This document shows, one piece after another, positions 16,645 to 25,189 of a DNA stretch of 64,000 nt (the stretch's first letter is position 1; each line of letters begins with the position of its first letter). This DNA is from Salinispora mooreana (lineage in GTDB: Bacteria; Actinomycetota; Actinomycetes; Mycobacteriales; Micromonosporaceae): positions 4,678,033 to 4,742,032 of the forward strand of contig NZ_KB900614.1 in NCBI RefSeq assembly GCF_000379065.1, in the 5' to 3' direction. The notes beneath the pieces were generated by a model. The model did no database searches and was not told where the DNA came from. It worked only from the letters and a program-made list of their open reading frames with translations. A program made the translations under genes and the position numbers.

Positions 16645-17439
16645 CTACCGCCCCTCGAACTGGGGGGTGCGCTTCTCGACGAAGGCGCGTGGGCCCTCCT
16701 TGGCGTCGGTGGTGCGGAACACCGCTGTCCCGATCGGGGCCTCCAGGGCGAACGCCTCGTTCTCGGCCAGGCCCTCGGTCTCCCGCATCGTGCGCAGGAT
16801 CGCCTGCACCGCCAGCGGGCCGTTCGCGGCGATCATCCCGGCCAGCTCGAGGGCCTTGTCCAGGGCCTGCCCGTCCGGCACGACGTGACCGATCAGGCCC
16901 ACGTCCCGGGCCTCGTCTGCACCCAGCTGACGTCCGGTGAGCAGCATCTCCGCCGCGACGGCGTACGGGATCTGTCGGACCAGCCGGACGGCGGAGCCGC
17001 CGAGCGGGAAGAGGCCCCAGCACGCCTCGGAGACCGCGAAGCGGGCGCTCGCCCCGGCCACGCGGAGATCGGTTGCCTGGAGGATCTCGGTGCCGCCCGC
17101 CACCGCCGGCCCCTCCACCGCGGCGATGAGCGGTTTGGTCAGCCGCCGTCCCTTGAGCAACGCGTCGATCCGGGAGAGGTCAGCGCCGTTGAACCGGTCA
17201 CCGGGGTGGGACTGGGTCATCGCACGGAGGTCGGCGCCGGCGCAGAAGGCGCCCCCGGCCCCGGTGAGCACGCAGGCCCGGATCTCCGGATCGTTGTCCG
17301 CGCGGTCCCATGCGTCCCGCATGAGCGCGAGCATCTCGGGGGAGAGCGCGTTGCGGACCCGTGGCCGGTTCATCGTCACGATCAGGATGTGTCCACGTTG
17401 CTCCACGAGTGCGTGTGGCTGGTCGGCTGCCGATTCCAC
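16645..17439 (-). CDS. echA19: Enoyl-CoA hydratase EchA19
   Basis: 264 residues of the crotonase fold. The oxyanion-hole regions are GAGGAFCAGADLRAM and AVEGPAVAGGTEILQ, and the body contains LLKGRRLTKPLIAAVE and WGLFPLGGSAVRL. These closely follow EchA19 (Rv3516), which hydrates the C24 side-chain enoyl-CoA of cholesterol. The start is GTG 17439, seven bases after AAGGAGG; a much longer open frame upstream is not needed. The divergent pairing with fadD19 is the same as in M. tuberculosis (Rv3515c/Rv3516). Confidence 0.9.
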   Translation of the reverse strand: MESAADQPHALVEQRGHILIVTMNRPRVRNALSPEMLALMRDAWDRADNDPEIRACVLTGAGGAFCAGADLRAMTQSHPGDRFNGADLSRIDALLKGRRLTKPLIAAVEGPAVAGGTEILQATDLRVAGASARFAVSEACWGLFPLGGSAVRLVRQIPYAVAAEMLLTGRQLGADEARDVGLIGHVVPDGQALDKALELAGMIAANGPLAVQAILRTMRETEGLAENEAFALEAPIGTAVFRTTDAKEGPRAFVEKRTPQFEGR

Positions 17440-17478
17440 GGGCGCCTCCTTCGACGATTTCCAAGGCTTGTCAACAAC

Positions 17479-17492
17479 GATAACAGGTTCTA
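17479..17492. promoter_or_regulatory. KstR-type operator between echA19 and fadD19
   Basis: GATAACAGGTTCTA has the AACnnGTT core and the 3' A; the 5' T is G (one mismatch). It lies 10 bases before the fadD19 ATG and 40 bases from the echA19 start, so it could serve both. Confidence 0.7.
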
Positions 17493-17502
17493 CTTTTAAG
17501 TG

Positions 17503-19122
17503 ATGGTGGCAAATATCGCAGACCTGTTCGAGCATGCGGTTGACGCCTTCGGTGACCGGCCCGCCGTGTTCCTCGGCGAGCAGGCGATCAGCTACCCGGA
17601 GCTGGAGGAGCGCGCCAACCGGCTGGCCCACTTCCTCCGTGACCGCGGCGTGCGCCCCGGTGACCATGTCGGCCTCTACGCTGGTAACTCGATCGAGGCC
17701 GTGGTGGCCATGATCGCCGTCTACAAGCTGCGCGCCGCGGTCGTCAACATCAACTACCGGTACGTCGAGAACGAGCTACGCTTCCTCTTCGCCGACGCCG
17801 AGTTGTCGGCGTTGATCCACGACCGTCGCTTCGCGCCCCGGGTCGCTACCGTGCTGGCCAGCGCCGCCGGTCCGCACACCGTGGTGGCCCTGCCCGACGG
17901 CTCGGCGGAGGAGATCGGTGGATACGGCGGCGTGCCGTACGCGGACACGCTCGCCGCCGGCGACCCGGCTCGGGATTTCGGTGAGCGCTCGGCGGACGAC
18001 ATCTACCTGCTGTACACCGGTGGCACCACCGGCTATCCGAAGGGTGTGCTCTGGCGGCACGAGGACGTGTGGCGTGCCCTCGGCGGTGGCGTCGACTTCA
18101 TGACCGGCATTCCGCTCGAGGACGAGTGGGCCCAGTCCGCCCGGGGCGCCGGCGCAGCCCCGACGGTCCGCCTGTGTCTGGCGCCACTGATCCACGGCAA
18201 CGCGCAGTGGGCCGTGCTCGCCGCGCTCTTCGCCGGTGACACCGTGGTGCTGCTGTCGCACTTCGACCCGGAGGAGGCCTGGCGGACGGTCGAGCGGCGC
18301 CAGGTGAACGTGATGGTGTTGATCGGCGACGCGATGGCCCGTCCGGTCATCGAGGCATACGTCGCCGGTAGCTACGACAGCTCATCGCTGGCCGCGGTCT
18401 CGTCCAGTGGTGCACTCTTCTCCCCGGGGGTCAAGCGGCAGTACCTGGAACAGTTGCCCGACGTGCTGGTCACCGACGCGATCGGGGCGTCGGAGACCGG
18501 CTTCATCGGGCTGGGCGTGGTCGCCGAGGTGCCCGGCGGCGCGGTGCAGGACCCACGGGTCACGCCCGGGCCGAGCACGGTGGTGCTCGGCCCGGACGGG
18601 CGGCCGGTGCCGCCGGGCGGGGAGGGCCGGCTGGCGAAGAGTGACTTCCTTCCGCTCGGTTACTACAAGGACCCGGTCAAGACCGCCGCCCTGTTGATCG
18701 AGGTGGACGGTGTGCGGTACGCGCTCCCCGGTGACCTCGCCCGAGCTGAGCTCGACGGCACCATCACGTTGCTCGGTCGGGGTAGCACCTGTGTGAACAC
18801 CGGCGGCGAGAAGGTCTTCCCGGAGGAGGTCGAGGGGGCGCTGAAGACGCACCCCGACATCTTCGACGCACTGGTCGTCGGGGTGCCCGACGAGCGGCTC
18901 GGGCAGCGGGTCGCGGCGCTGATCCAGCCCCGGCCCGGCAGCACACTCGACCTGGCGGCGGTTCGCACGCACCTGCGGGAGCAGATCGCCGGCTACAAGG
19001 TGCCGCGGTCGATCTGGCTGGTGGACGAGATCTCCCGCACGATCAGCGGTAAGGCTGACTACCGGTGGGCGCAACGGCACGCGGAACACCATCCAGCCGA
19101 GGAGGCGAGCCATGCGGACTGA
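17503..19122 (+). CDS. fadD19: Steroid side-chain acyl-CoA ligase FadD19
   Basis: A 539-residue ANL ligase strongly resembling FadD19 (Rv3515c, 548 aa), which forms CoA thioesters of C26/C24 sterol side-chain acids. Features in order: N-terminal NIADLFEHAVDAFGDRPAV, FGERSADDIYLLYTGGTTGY with the P-loop, PLIHGNAQWAVLAAL, VTDAIGASETGFIG, GVRYALPGDLARAE, GRGSTCVNTGGEKVFPEEVE, and the terminal catalytic Lys in SRTISGKADYRWAQ. ATG 17503 is preferred; GTG 17500 precedes it directly. It overlaps the following gene by 11 bases, so the two are co-transcribed. Confidence 0.92.
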   Translation: MVANIADLFEHAVDAFGDRPAVFLGEQAISYPELEERANRLAHFLRDRGVRPGDHVGLYAGNSIEAVVAMIAVYKLRAAVVNINYRYVENELRFLFADAELSALIHDRRFAPRVATVLASAAGPHTVVALPDGSAEEIGGYGGVPYADTLAAGDPARDFGERSADDIYLLYTGGTTGYPKGVLWRHEDVWRALGGGVDFMTGIPLEDEWAQSARGAGAAPTVRLCLAPLIHGNAQWAVLAALFAGDTVVLLSHFDPEEAWRTVERRQVNVMVLIGDAMARPVIEAYVAGSYDSSSLAAVSSSGALFSPGVKRQYLEQLPDVLVTDAIGASETGFIGLGVVAEVPGGAVQDPRVTPGPSTVVLGPDGRPVPPGGEGRLAKSDFLPLGYYKDPVKTAALLIEVDGVRYALPGDLARAELDGTITLLGRGSTCVNTGGEKVFPEEVEGALKTHPDIFDALVVGVPDERLGQRVAALIQPRPGSTLDLAAVRTHLREQIAGYKVPRSIWLVDEISRTISGKADYRWAQRHAEHHPAEEASHAD

Positions 19123-20287
19123 GTTGTGTGATCGGCTCGGCATCGCGCACCCGATCGTCGGCTTCAGCCCCTCTGAGCACGTGGTTGCGGCGATCAGCCG
19201 GGCCGGTGGCCTGGGCGTGTTGGGCTGTGTGCGATTCAACGACCCGGACGAGCTCGACGCGGTCCTCACCTGGCTTGACGAGCGGACCGAGGGGCGGCCG
19301 TACGGCGTGGACGTGGTGATGCCCCGCACCGAGCCGGCCGAGGGCGCCCCGGCCGATCTCGACCGGCTGATTCCGGCGGGGCATCGCGACTTCGTGGAGC
19401 GAACCCTGCTGCGCCTCGGTGTGCCGCCGCTCGGCGGCAACGGCTCGCACCAGCCCGGCGTGCTCGGTTGGCTGCACTCCGTGGCCCGTAGCCACGTCGA
19501 GGTGGCGTTGCGGCACCCGGTCCGACTGATCGCCAATGCTCTCGGTCCGCCGCCGCCCGACGTGATCGCCCAGGCGCATGCGCGGGACGTGCTGGTGGCC
19601 GCGTTGGCCGGCCGGGCCGACCACGCCCGCGGGCACGTGGCGAGCGGGGTCGATCTGGTGGTCGCCCAGGGATACGAGGCCGGCGGCCACACCGGTGAGA
19701 TCGCCAGCATGGTGCTGGTGCCGGAGGTCGTGGACGCGGTCGGCGCGCAGGTGCCGGTGTTGGCCGCGGGGGGCATCGGTAGTGGCCGCCAGATCGCGGC
19801 GGCGCTCGCGCTCGGCGCGGGTGGCGTCTGGATGGGCTCGGTCTGGCTCGGCACCGCCGAATACCAGAGCAGCTCCGCGTTGCGGGCGGCGCTGCTGAGG
19901 GCCGGGTCGGCCGATACGGTCCGTAGCCGGATCTACACGGGCAAGCCGGCCCGGCTGCTGCGCAACCGGTGGACCGAGGCGTGGAGCGAGGAGGGGGCAC
20001 CCCGGCCGCTGCCGATGCCGCTGCAGAACCTGCTGGTGGCGCCGGCGCACGCCCGTCTGATGGATTCCGACGACCCGACTGTCGTTCCGATGCCGGTAGG
20101 GCAGATCGTGGGTCGGATCAATGAGGTGCGACCCGCCGCCGACGTGCTGGCGGACCTGGTCGCCGAGGCGGAGGAACGACTGGCCCGCCTCGGGACGTTG
20201 TGCCAGGGGCAGCCAGGGGCCGGGGAAACTGGATCAAGCGGCGCCGAAAAGCGCCCTGATCAGGCGGCCACGTTGACGGAAAAATAG
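19112..20287 (+). CDS. Nitronate monooxygenase/2-nitropropane dioxygenase-like flavoprotein
   Basis: 391 residues of the FMN-dependent NPD/NMO TIM-barrel family. Visible blocks are NPD-type GYEAGGHTGEIASMVLVPEV (the substrate-side His is in GGHTG), VLAAGGIGSGRQIAAALALG and VWMGSVWLGTAEYQSS. It differs from IpdC, which is encoded separately at 52628-53689. In the fadD19 operon it may desaturate or oxidise a steroid CoA intermediate, but the substrate is unknown. The final 30 residues (GETGSSGAEKRPDQAA...) look disordered, and the end of the gene overlaps the next KstR-type operator. Confidence 0.75.
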   Translation: MRTELCDRLGIAHPIVGFSPSEHVVAAISRAGGLGVLGCVRFNDPDELDAVLTWLDERTEGRPYGVDVVMPRTEPAEGAPADLDRLIPAGHRDFVERTLLRLGVPPLGGNGSHQPGVLGWLHSVARSHVEVALRHPVRLIANALGPPPPDVIAQAHARDVLVAALAGRADHARGHVASGVDLVVAQGYEAGGHTGEIASMVLVPEVVDAVGAQVPVLAAGGIGSGRQIAAALALGAGGVWMGSVWLGTAEYQSSSALRAALLRAGSADTVRSRIYTGKPARLLRNRWTEAWSEEGAPRPLPMPLQNLLVAPAHARLMDSDDPTVVPMPVGQIVGRINEVRPAADVLADLVAEAEERLARLGTLCQGQPGAGETGSSGAEKRPDQAATLTEK

Positions 20288-20298
20288 AACACGTTCTA
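20285..20298. promoter_or_regulatory. KstR-type operator for the Rv3531c-Rv3529c-like operon
   Basis: TAGAACACGTTCTA, a perfect consensus match, ending 10 bases before the GTG start at 20309 and overlapping the stop of the preceding gene. Confidence 0.85.
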
Positions 20299-20308
20299 TT
20301 ATCGTTTC

Positions 20309-21466
20309 GTGCTTACTCAGCCATTTGTCAACGCCATTGCGGAAGCCGAGCGCGTCGTCGCCGAGGCGGCCCACGTCCGCGGCCAACAGGATCTGGTCGA
20401 GGGCTACGACTACCTGGCTGGCGGCGTGCGGAGCTCGATTCAGCTGGCCTGGGCCCACGACCGTGAATTCCCCTACTTCGTCCGCTCCACCGGCCCGTAC
20501 ACGAAGATGGGCCTCGACAATCCGGACACCCTCTACTTTCACGCGTGGCTGCGCGACGACGCGGAGTATGTGGTGACCGGCCGTCGGGGCAGCACCGCCG
20601 ACCTGAGCTTTCAGATCCTCGACGGCTCCTACTCTCCGGTCAACGTCCCGGGCAGCCTCACCGCCTTCGACGACCGCGAGATCGAAATCGGTGCGGACGG
20701 CACCTTTGAGATTCGGTTCGGGCCGGGGCTCTCCGGCCCGAACGCATTCCCGCTCGCCCCCGGCTCGGCCATGCTCGTGGTGCGCGAGGTGTTCAGCGAC
20801 TGGGCGGCCGAACGCCCCGGGACGCTGCGCATCCACCGCACTGACACCGTCGGCGTGGCTCCGCCGCCGCTGACGGAGGAGACGCTGGCCAAACGCTACG
20901 CCGTGGCGGGCAAGATCCTCACCGGTCGGATCCACACCTTCCTCGCGTTCGCCGAGCGGTTCTACCTGAACCTGCCGGTGAACACCCTGACCCCGCCCCG
21001 GCTCACCCCCGGCGGGCTGGCGACCCAATACTCCTCGGTGGGCCACTACCAGCTCGCCGAGGACCAGGCCATGGTGCTCACCGTGCCGGTCTCCGACGCG
21101 CCCTACCAGGGCATCCAGCTGGGCAGCATGTGGTACATCTCGCTGGACTACAGCAACCACCAGACGAGCCTCACCGTGCCCCAGGCCCGGATCGATCCGG
21201 ACGGCATGATCCGGTACGTGATCAGCGAACGTGACCCGGGGGTGGCGAACTGGCTGGAGTGCACCGGCCACGATCGCGGCTACGTGCAGCTGCGTTGGCA
21301 GCGGCTCTCGCACGCGTTGACCGCCGCGGACGGGCCGCGGGTGGAGGTGCTCGCGGTGGATGACCTGCCCAAGCAGGTGCCGTACTACGAGCGGATCGGG
21401 CGGGCGGAGTGGCAGGAACGCATCGCCGCCCGACAGGCCGCGACCGCGGCCCGGATGCTGGGCTGA
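20309..21466 (+). CDS. Conserved protein of the sterol regulon (Rv3531c-like, DUF1214-type)
   Basis: A 385-residue soluble protein without signal peptide or catalytic motif that I can name. The C-terminal block SSVGHYQLAEDQAMVLTVPV, QLGSMWYISLDYSNHQ and GYVQLRWQRL looks like DUF1214. The length and its place before an Rv3530c-like SDR and an Rv3529c-like sulfotransferase-fold protein match Rv3531c (about 375 aa), which belongs to the mycobacterial KstR regulon with unknown function. The GTG start follows the operator so closely that a leaderless mRNA is likely. Confidence 0.7.
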   Translation: MLTQPFVNAIAEAERVVAEAAHVRGQQDLVEGYDYLAGGVRSSIQLAWAHDREFPYFVRSTGPYTKMGLDNPDTLYFHAWLRDDAEYVVTGRRGSTADLSFQILDGSYSPVNVPGSLTAFDDREIEIGADGTFEIRFGPGLSGPNAFPLAPGSAMLVVREVFSDWAAERPGTLRIHRTDTVGVAPPPLTEETLAKRYAVAGKILTGRIHTFLAFAERFYLNLPVNTLTPPRLTPGGLATQYSSVGHYQLAEDQAMVLTVPVSDAPYQGIQLGSMWYISLDYSNHQTSLTVPQARIDPDGMIRYVISERDPGVANWLECTGHDRGYVQLRWQRLSHALTAADGPRVEVLAVDDLPKQVPYYERIGRAEWQERIAARQAATAARMLG

Positions 21467-21469
21467 GCC

Positions 21470-22246
21470 GTGCTGCTCGCGGAGAAGATCGTTGTGGTGG
21501 CCGGGGTCGGCCCCGGGCTGGGTCAGGCCATCGCGGTGCGGGCCGCTCAGGCCGGCGCCGACGTGGTGCTCGCCGCCCGCACCGAGTCCTTCCTCACCGA
21601 GGTGGCCGGCACGGTGCGGGCAGTGGGTCAGCGGGCCCTGGCGGTACCCACCGACCTCACCGACGGGGAGTCGAGCGCCGCCCTCGTGCGGGCCGCCCTC
21701 GCCGAGTTCGGCCGCGTTGACGTGTTGGTCAGTAACGCCTTCGAGATGCCGCCGATGCGTGGTCTCGGAAAGGTCGAACTGGCCGACCTGCGATCGGGTT
21801 TCGAGGTCAACGTGCTGGCGGCGCTGCGGGTGACTCGGCTGCTGACGCCCGCGTTGGTGGAGTCCGGCGGCTCCGTGGTCATGGTCAACTCTGCGGTGCT
21901 GCGGCACTCCCGGCGGCCGTTCGGCCCATACAAGCTGGCCAAGGCCGCGCTCCTCGCGGCCGCCCAGAATCTGGCCAGTGAGCTCGGGCCGAAGGGCGTG
22001 CGGGTCAACTCGGTGGCACCCGGCTGGATCTGGGCCGACAGCCTGCGGCTCTGGTTCGACTACCAGGCGAGCCAGCGGGGCGTGCCACCCCAGCAGATCT
22101 ACGACGAGGTTGCCGCCACGACCGACCTGCGCCGGCTACCGGTGCCGGACGAGGTCGCCGACGCCGTGCTGTTCCTCGGCTCCAGCCTGGCTCGGGGCAT
22201 CACCGGCCAGTGCCTCGATGTCAACTGTGGCGAGTTCCATCACTGA
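21470..22246 (+). CDS. Short-chain dehydrogenase/reductase (Rv3530c-like)
   Basis: 258 residues with an SDR Rossmann fold. The cofactor loop is atypical (VVVAGVGPGLGQAIAVRA, fitting GxxxGxG), then VDVLVSNAFEMPP (SNA in place of NAG) and MVNSAVLRHS. The catalytic pair is YKLAK, and PGWIWADSLRLWFDYQ follows. The order and size fit Rv3530c. It starts three bases after the previous stop. It probably oxidises a hydroxyl on a sterol or side-chain intermediate; the substrate is not known. Confidence 0.82.
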   Translation: MLLAEKIVVVAGVGPGLGQAIAVRAAQAGADVVLAARTESFLTEVAGTVRAVGQRALAVPTDLTDGESSAALVRAALAEFGRVDVLVSNAFEMPPMRGLGKVELADLRSGFEVNVLAALRVTRLLTPALVESGGSVVMVNSAVLRHSRRPFGPYKLAKAALLAAAQNLASELGPKGVRVNSVAPGWIWADSLRLWFDYQASQRGVPPQQIYDEVAATTDLRRLPVPDEVADAVLFLGSSLARGITGQCLDVNCGEFHH

Positions 22247-22261
22247 ACCCCGGGAGCGAGC

Positions 22262-23386
22262 ATGCGCAGCACCCGTACGGACGTCGGCACGATCGAGGAC
22301 CTGCACGCCTCGGCGACCCGGCTCACCGGGCTCGACGACTTCGGTGACGACGACTACCGCGAGGGGATGGGCGAGCTGCTCGCCGCGTACCGGAACGAGG
22401 CGGCCCTCACCCCCACCGGTAGCAAGGTCTCCCGAGCGTTTCTCCGTGCGGCACTGGTGTCCCGGCTCCTCAGCGAGGCTGCCTGGCGGCAGTTCCCGGA
22501 GTACGCCGAGGTCCCGGTCACCCGTCCGGTCTTCGTGACCGGCCTGCCCCGAACCGGAACCACCGCCCTGCATCGGTTGCTCACCGCCGACCCCGTGCAC
22601 CAGGGGCTCGAGCTGTGGCTGACCGAGGTCCCCCAACCCCGCCCGCCGCGCCACACCTGGGAGTCACATCCTGTCTACGCCGGCTTGCAGGCCGGCTACG
22701 AGCAGTACCACGAGACCAACCCGGGCCTGCGGGGTGCGCACTACACCGCGGCCGACCAGGTGGAGGAGTGCTGGCGGTTGCTGCGTCAGTCCATGATGTC
22801 GGTCTCCTTCGAGTGCCTGGCCTACCTGCCGAGCTACTCGCGGTGGTTGAGTGCGCAGGACTGGACCGCCGCCTATCGGCGGCACCGGCGTAACCTCCAG
22901 CTCATCGGCCTGCACGATCGAGATCGTCGCTGGGTGTTGAAGAATCCGAGCCACCTGTTCGCCCTCGACGCGCTGCTCGCCGTCTACCCCGACGCCGTGG
23001 TGATCCAGACTCATCGCGCGCCGCGGGAGGTGGTCGCCTCGGTCTGCAGCCTCACCGCGCAGGCGTGCGCGGGCTGGTCGGAGGTGTTCCGTGGGGAGGT
23101 GCTCGGTGGGGCGCAGGCTCAGCTCTGGTCACGGGGGCTGCGGCGGTTCATGGCCGATCGCGAGCGACACGACCCGGCGCACTTCATCGACGTGTACTAC
23201 GACGACTTCGTGGCCGACCCGATCCGGGTGGTTGAGGCGATCTACGACCGGTTGGGGGTCCGGTTGACCGCTGCCGCGCGCTCCGCGATGAGCTCGCTGC
23301 ACCAGCAGCGACAGCGTCCCGGGCACCGCTATCACCTGGCCGATTTTGGACTGACCCCGGCTGCGGTGGATGCTGTCTTCGCCTAG
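22262..23386 (+). CDS. Sulfotransferase-family protein (Rv3529c-like)
   Basis: 374 residues with the PAPS-sulfotransferase-type P-loop region FVTGLPRTGTTALHRLL near residue 95. The conserved body is WVLKNPSHLFALDALLAVYP, VIQTHRAPREVVASVC and FIDVYYDDFVADP. It is close to Rv3529c (384 aa), starting like it with TIEDLHASATRLTGLDDFG. Although the fold is that of sulfotransferases, no steroid sulfation by this group is established to my knowledge. Third gene of the operon. Its stop overlaps the convergent gene by four bases. Confidence 0.82.
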   Translation: MRSTRTDVGTIEDLHASATRLTGLDDFGDDDYREGMGELLAAYRNEAALTPTGSKVSRAFLRAALVSRLLSEAAWRQFPEYAEVPVTRPVFVTGLPRTGTTALHRLLTADPVHQGLELWLTEVPQPRPPRHTWESHPVYAGLQAGYEQYHETNPGLRGAHYTAADQVEECWRLLRQSMMSVSFECLAYLPSYSRWLSAQDWTAAYRRHRRNLQLIGLHDRDRRWVLKNPSHLFALDALLAVYPDAVVIQTHRAPREVVASVCSLTAQACAGWSEVFRGEVLGGAQAQLWSRGLRRFMADRERHDPAHFIDVYYDDFVADPIRVVEAIYDRLGVRLTAAARSAMSSLHQQRQRPGHRYHLADFGLTPAAVDAVFA

Positions 23387-24255
23387 CGGATCCTGCTGAT
23401 GACCTCGTCGGCGAAGCGGCGGATGCCGTCGCGCTTGGCCGTGAGTTCGCCGTCGAAGCCGACGCCGTAGAAGCGCCAGGGCATCACGATCGCGTCGGTC
23501 ACGCCGGCATCGGCCTGTTGCTGGAAGCCCGCCAGGCCGAATCGGTCGACGCAGACCGCCTGGATCTCGAACGGCTGGTCGGCCCGGTCGTACTCGCGGC
23601 GTAGCCGGGCAAGCTGGTCGATCGTCGCGCACAGGTCGTCGAAGCGCATCATGGCGGAGGACCAGCCGTCGCCCAGCCGGGCCGCACGGCGCAACGCCGC
23701 GTTGCTGTGACCGCCCACGTAGATCGGGATCTGCTCGGTCGGGGCTGGGCTCATCTGTAGCCGGCCGAAATCGAAGTGCTTGCCGTGGTGCTCCACCATG
23801 CCACCGCCCAGGATCAGCCGTAGCACCTCAATCGCCTCGTCGCCCCGGGCGCCCCGGGCGGCGAACGGCGCGTCGCACCAGAGTGACTCCTCCGGCGACC
23901 AGCCCAGCCCGACGCCGAGCCCGAACCGGTTACCGGTCAGGTTCGCCACCGACCCGACCTGCCGCGCCAACAGGACCGGGTTGCGGGGACCGAGTTTGAG
24001 CACCTGGGTGTGGAACCGGATCCGGGTGGTGACGGTGCCGAGTGCGGCGGCGGTCACCAGCGGGTCGGCCCAGGGCGTCTCCGCGTCCCAGAACCGGCTG
24101 CCGTCCGGCGTGTACGGATACCGAGCGCTGACCTCTTCGGAGTAGAAGAGGGAGTCGGGGAGGGCGATGGCCGAGAACCCACACTCCTCAGCCGTGTGCG
24201 TCAGGTCGACGAGCTGGTCGAGCGGGCTGAGCGCGATACCGAGGCTGAATTTCAT
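23383..24255 (-). CDS. Luciferase-like F420-dependent oxidoreductase
   Basis: 290 residues of the bacterial luciferase-like (LLM) TIM barrel: MKFSLGIALSPLDQLVDL, SLFYSEEVSARYPYTPDGSR, LTGNRFGLGVGLGWSPEE and IPIYVGGHSNAALRRAARLG. Actinomycete members mostly use F420 or FMN for hydride transfer or monooxygenation. The gene stands alone, with a perfect KstR-type operator nine bases before its ATG, so it is a regulon member although it has no well-characterised counterpart. It could act on a steroid ketone; this is inference. Confidence 0.8.
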   Translation of the reverse strand: MKFSLGIALSPLDQLVDLTHTAEECGFSAIALPDSLFYSEEVSARYPYTPDGSRFWDAETPWADPLVTAAALGTVTTRIRFHTQVLKLGPRNPVLLARQVGSVANLTGNRFGLGVGLGWSPEESLWCDAPFAARGARGDEAIEVLRLILGGGMVEHHGKHFDFGRLQMSPAPTEQIPIYVGGHSNAALRRAARLGDGWSSAMMRFDDLCATIDQLARLRREYDRADQPFEIQAVCVDRFGLAGFQQQADAGVTDAIVMPWRFYGVGFDGELTAKRDGIRRFADEVISRIR

Positions 24256-24263
24256 CTATAGAC

Positions 24264-24277
24264 TGTAACGTGTTCTA
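24264..24277. promoter_or_regulatory. KstR-type operator for the F420-dependent oxidoreductase
   Basis: TGTAACGTGTTCTA matches the consensus exactly and is placed immediately upstream of the minus-strand start at 24255. Confidence 0.8.
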
Positions 24278-24330
24278 CTCTCTTGCGGAAAGGCCTGAGG
24301 TGGCGTGGTCGAGTTGCGCATCCTGGATCG

Positions 24331-24344
24331 ACCAATCGATTGTT
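24331..24344. promoter_or_regulatory. Possible KstR2-type operator variant
   Basis: ACCAATCGATTGTT deviates from AnCAAGnnCTTGnT at two symmetric positions but keeps a perfect CAATCGATTG palindrome. It shares ACCAATCG with the site at 58899, and lies 19 bases before the Rv3549c-like SDR. Confidence 0.45.
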
Positions 24345-24363
24345 TGCGGGTTAACATCGGCCG

Positions 24364-25122
24364 ATGGAGGCCCTCGATTTCACCGGTCGTGCGGTAGTCG
24401 TCACCGGGGGGACGCGAGGCGTCGGTGCCGCGATCGCCGCTGCGTTCCTCGCGGCGGGCGCTCGGGTGCTGGTCTGCGGCCGGTCCCAACCGTCCTCGGT
24501 GGTGCCCGACTTCGTTCCGGCTGATGTCCGTGATCCCGGACAGGCCGCCGCGTTGGTGGCGGCGGCGGTCGACCGGTTCGGCCGCCTCGACGTGCTGGTG
24601 AACAACGCAGGTGGTGCGCCGCCGGCGGCGGCCGCCAGCGCCTCGCCCCGACTACACGCCAAGATTATTGAGCTCAACCTCGTTGCCCCGTTACATGTTT
24701 CCCAGGCAGCCAACACGATCATGCAACAACAGCCCGGTGGCGGCGTCATCCTCATGGTGGGGAGTGTCAGCGGCACACGCCCGTCGCCCGGCTCCGCGGC
24801 ATATGGCGCGGCCAAGGCCGGTCTGCACAATCTGGCGACGAGTCTGGCCGCCGAGTGGGCGCCGGCGGTGCGGGTGAACAGCATCGTCCCTGGCCCGGTG
24901 GCCGGTGATGCGGGCCTCCAGCTGGATCCGGCAGCGGTGGCGCGCACCGTGCCCCTGGGGCGACCCGCGACGCCGGCCGAGGTCGCCGGAGTATGTCTGT
25001 TGTTGGCCTCTCCACTGGCCTCCTATGTGACCGGGGCGGCGGTGGCAGTGCACGGCGGTGGCGAGTGGCCGGGCTATCTTGCGGATCTGCGGGCGCAGAT
25101 GCCTCCACCGGCCCAGAGGTAG
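24364..25122 (+). CDS. Short-chain dehydrogenase (Rv3549c-like)
   Basis: 252 residues of the classical SDR fold: VVVTGGTRGVGAAIAAAFLA (cofactor loop), LDVLVNNAGGAPPAAAA, MVGSVSGTRPSPGSAAYGAAKAG by position (Ser, YxxxK), SIVPGPVAGDAG, and a C-terminal AVHGGGEWPGYL. These details match Rv3549c, a KstR2-regulon SDR assigned to late ring C/D degradation, possibly as a hydroxyacyl-CoA dehydrogenase. There is no clear Shine-Dalgarno sequence before the ATG, so leaderless translation is possible. Confidence 0.8.
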   Translation: MEALDFTGRAVVVTGGTRGVGAAIAAAFLAAGARVLVCGRSQPSSVVPDFVPADVRDPGQAAALVAAAVDRFGRLDVLVNNAGGAPPAAAASASPRLHAKIIELNLVAPLHVSQAANTIMQQQPGGGVILMVGSVSGTRPSPGSAAYGAAKAGLHNLATSLAAEWAPAVRVNSIVPGPVAGDAGLQLDPAAVARTVPLGRPATPAEVAGVCLLLASPLASYVTGAAVAVHGGGEWPGYLADLRAQMPPPAQR

Positions 25123-25189
25123 CTTCGTCACGGCGCTCCGGACCTCGCCGTCGGACCACGGCCCCGCTTCGGGCGGCGCGCCGAACGGC

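Noticed and set aside
15056..17023. A 655-codon minus-strand frame antisense to the acyl-CoA ligase and part of echA19
   Set aside because: The plus-strand ligase has all ANL motifs and a KstR operator. The antisense frame is a repetitive Arg/Gly/His-rich shadow.
20234..21907. A 557-codon minus-strand frame opposite the Rv3531c-like gene
   Set aside because: No motif is visible, and it runs through the operator at 20285 and the well-supported plus-strand genes.
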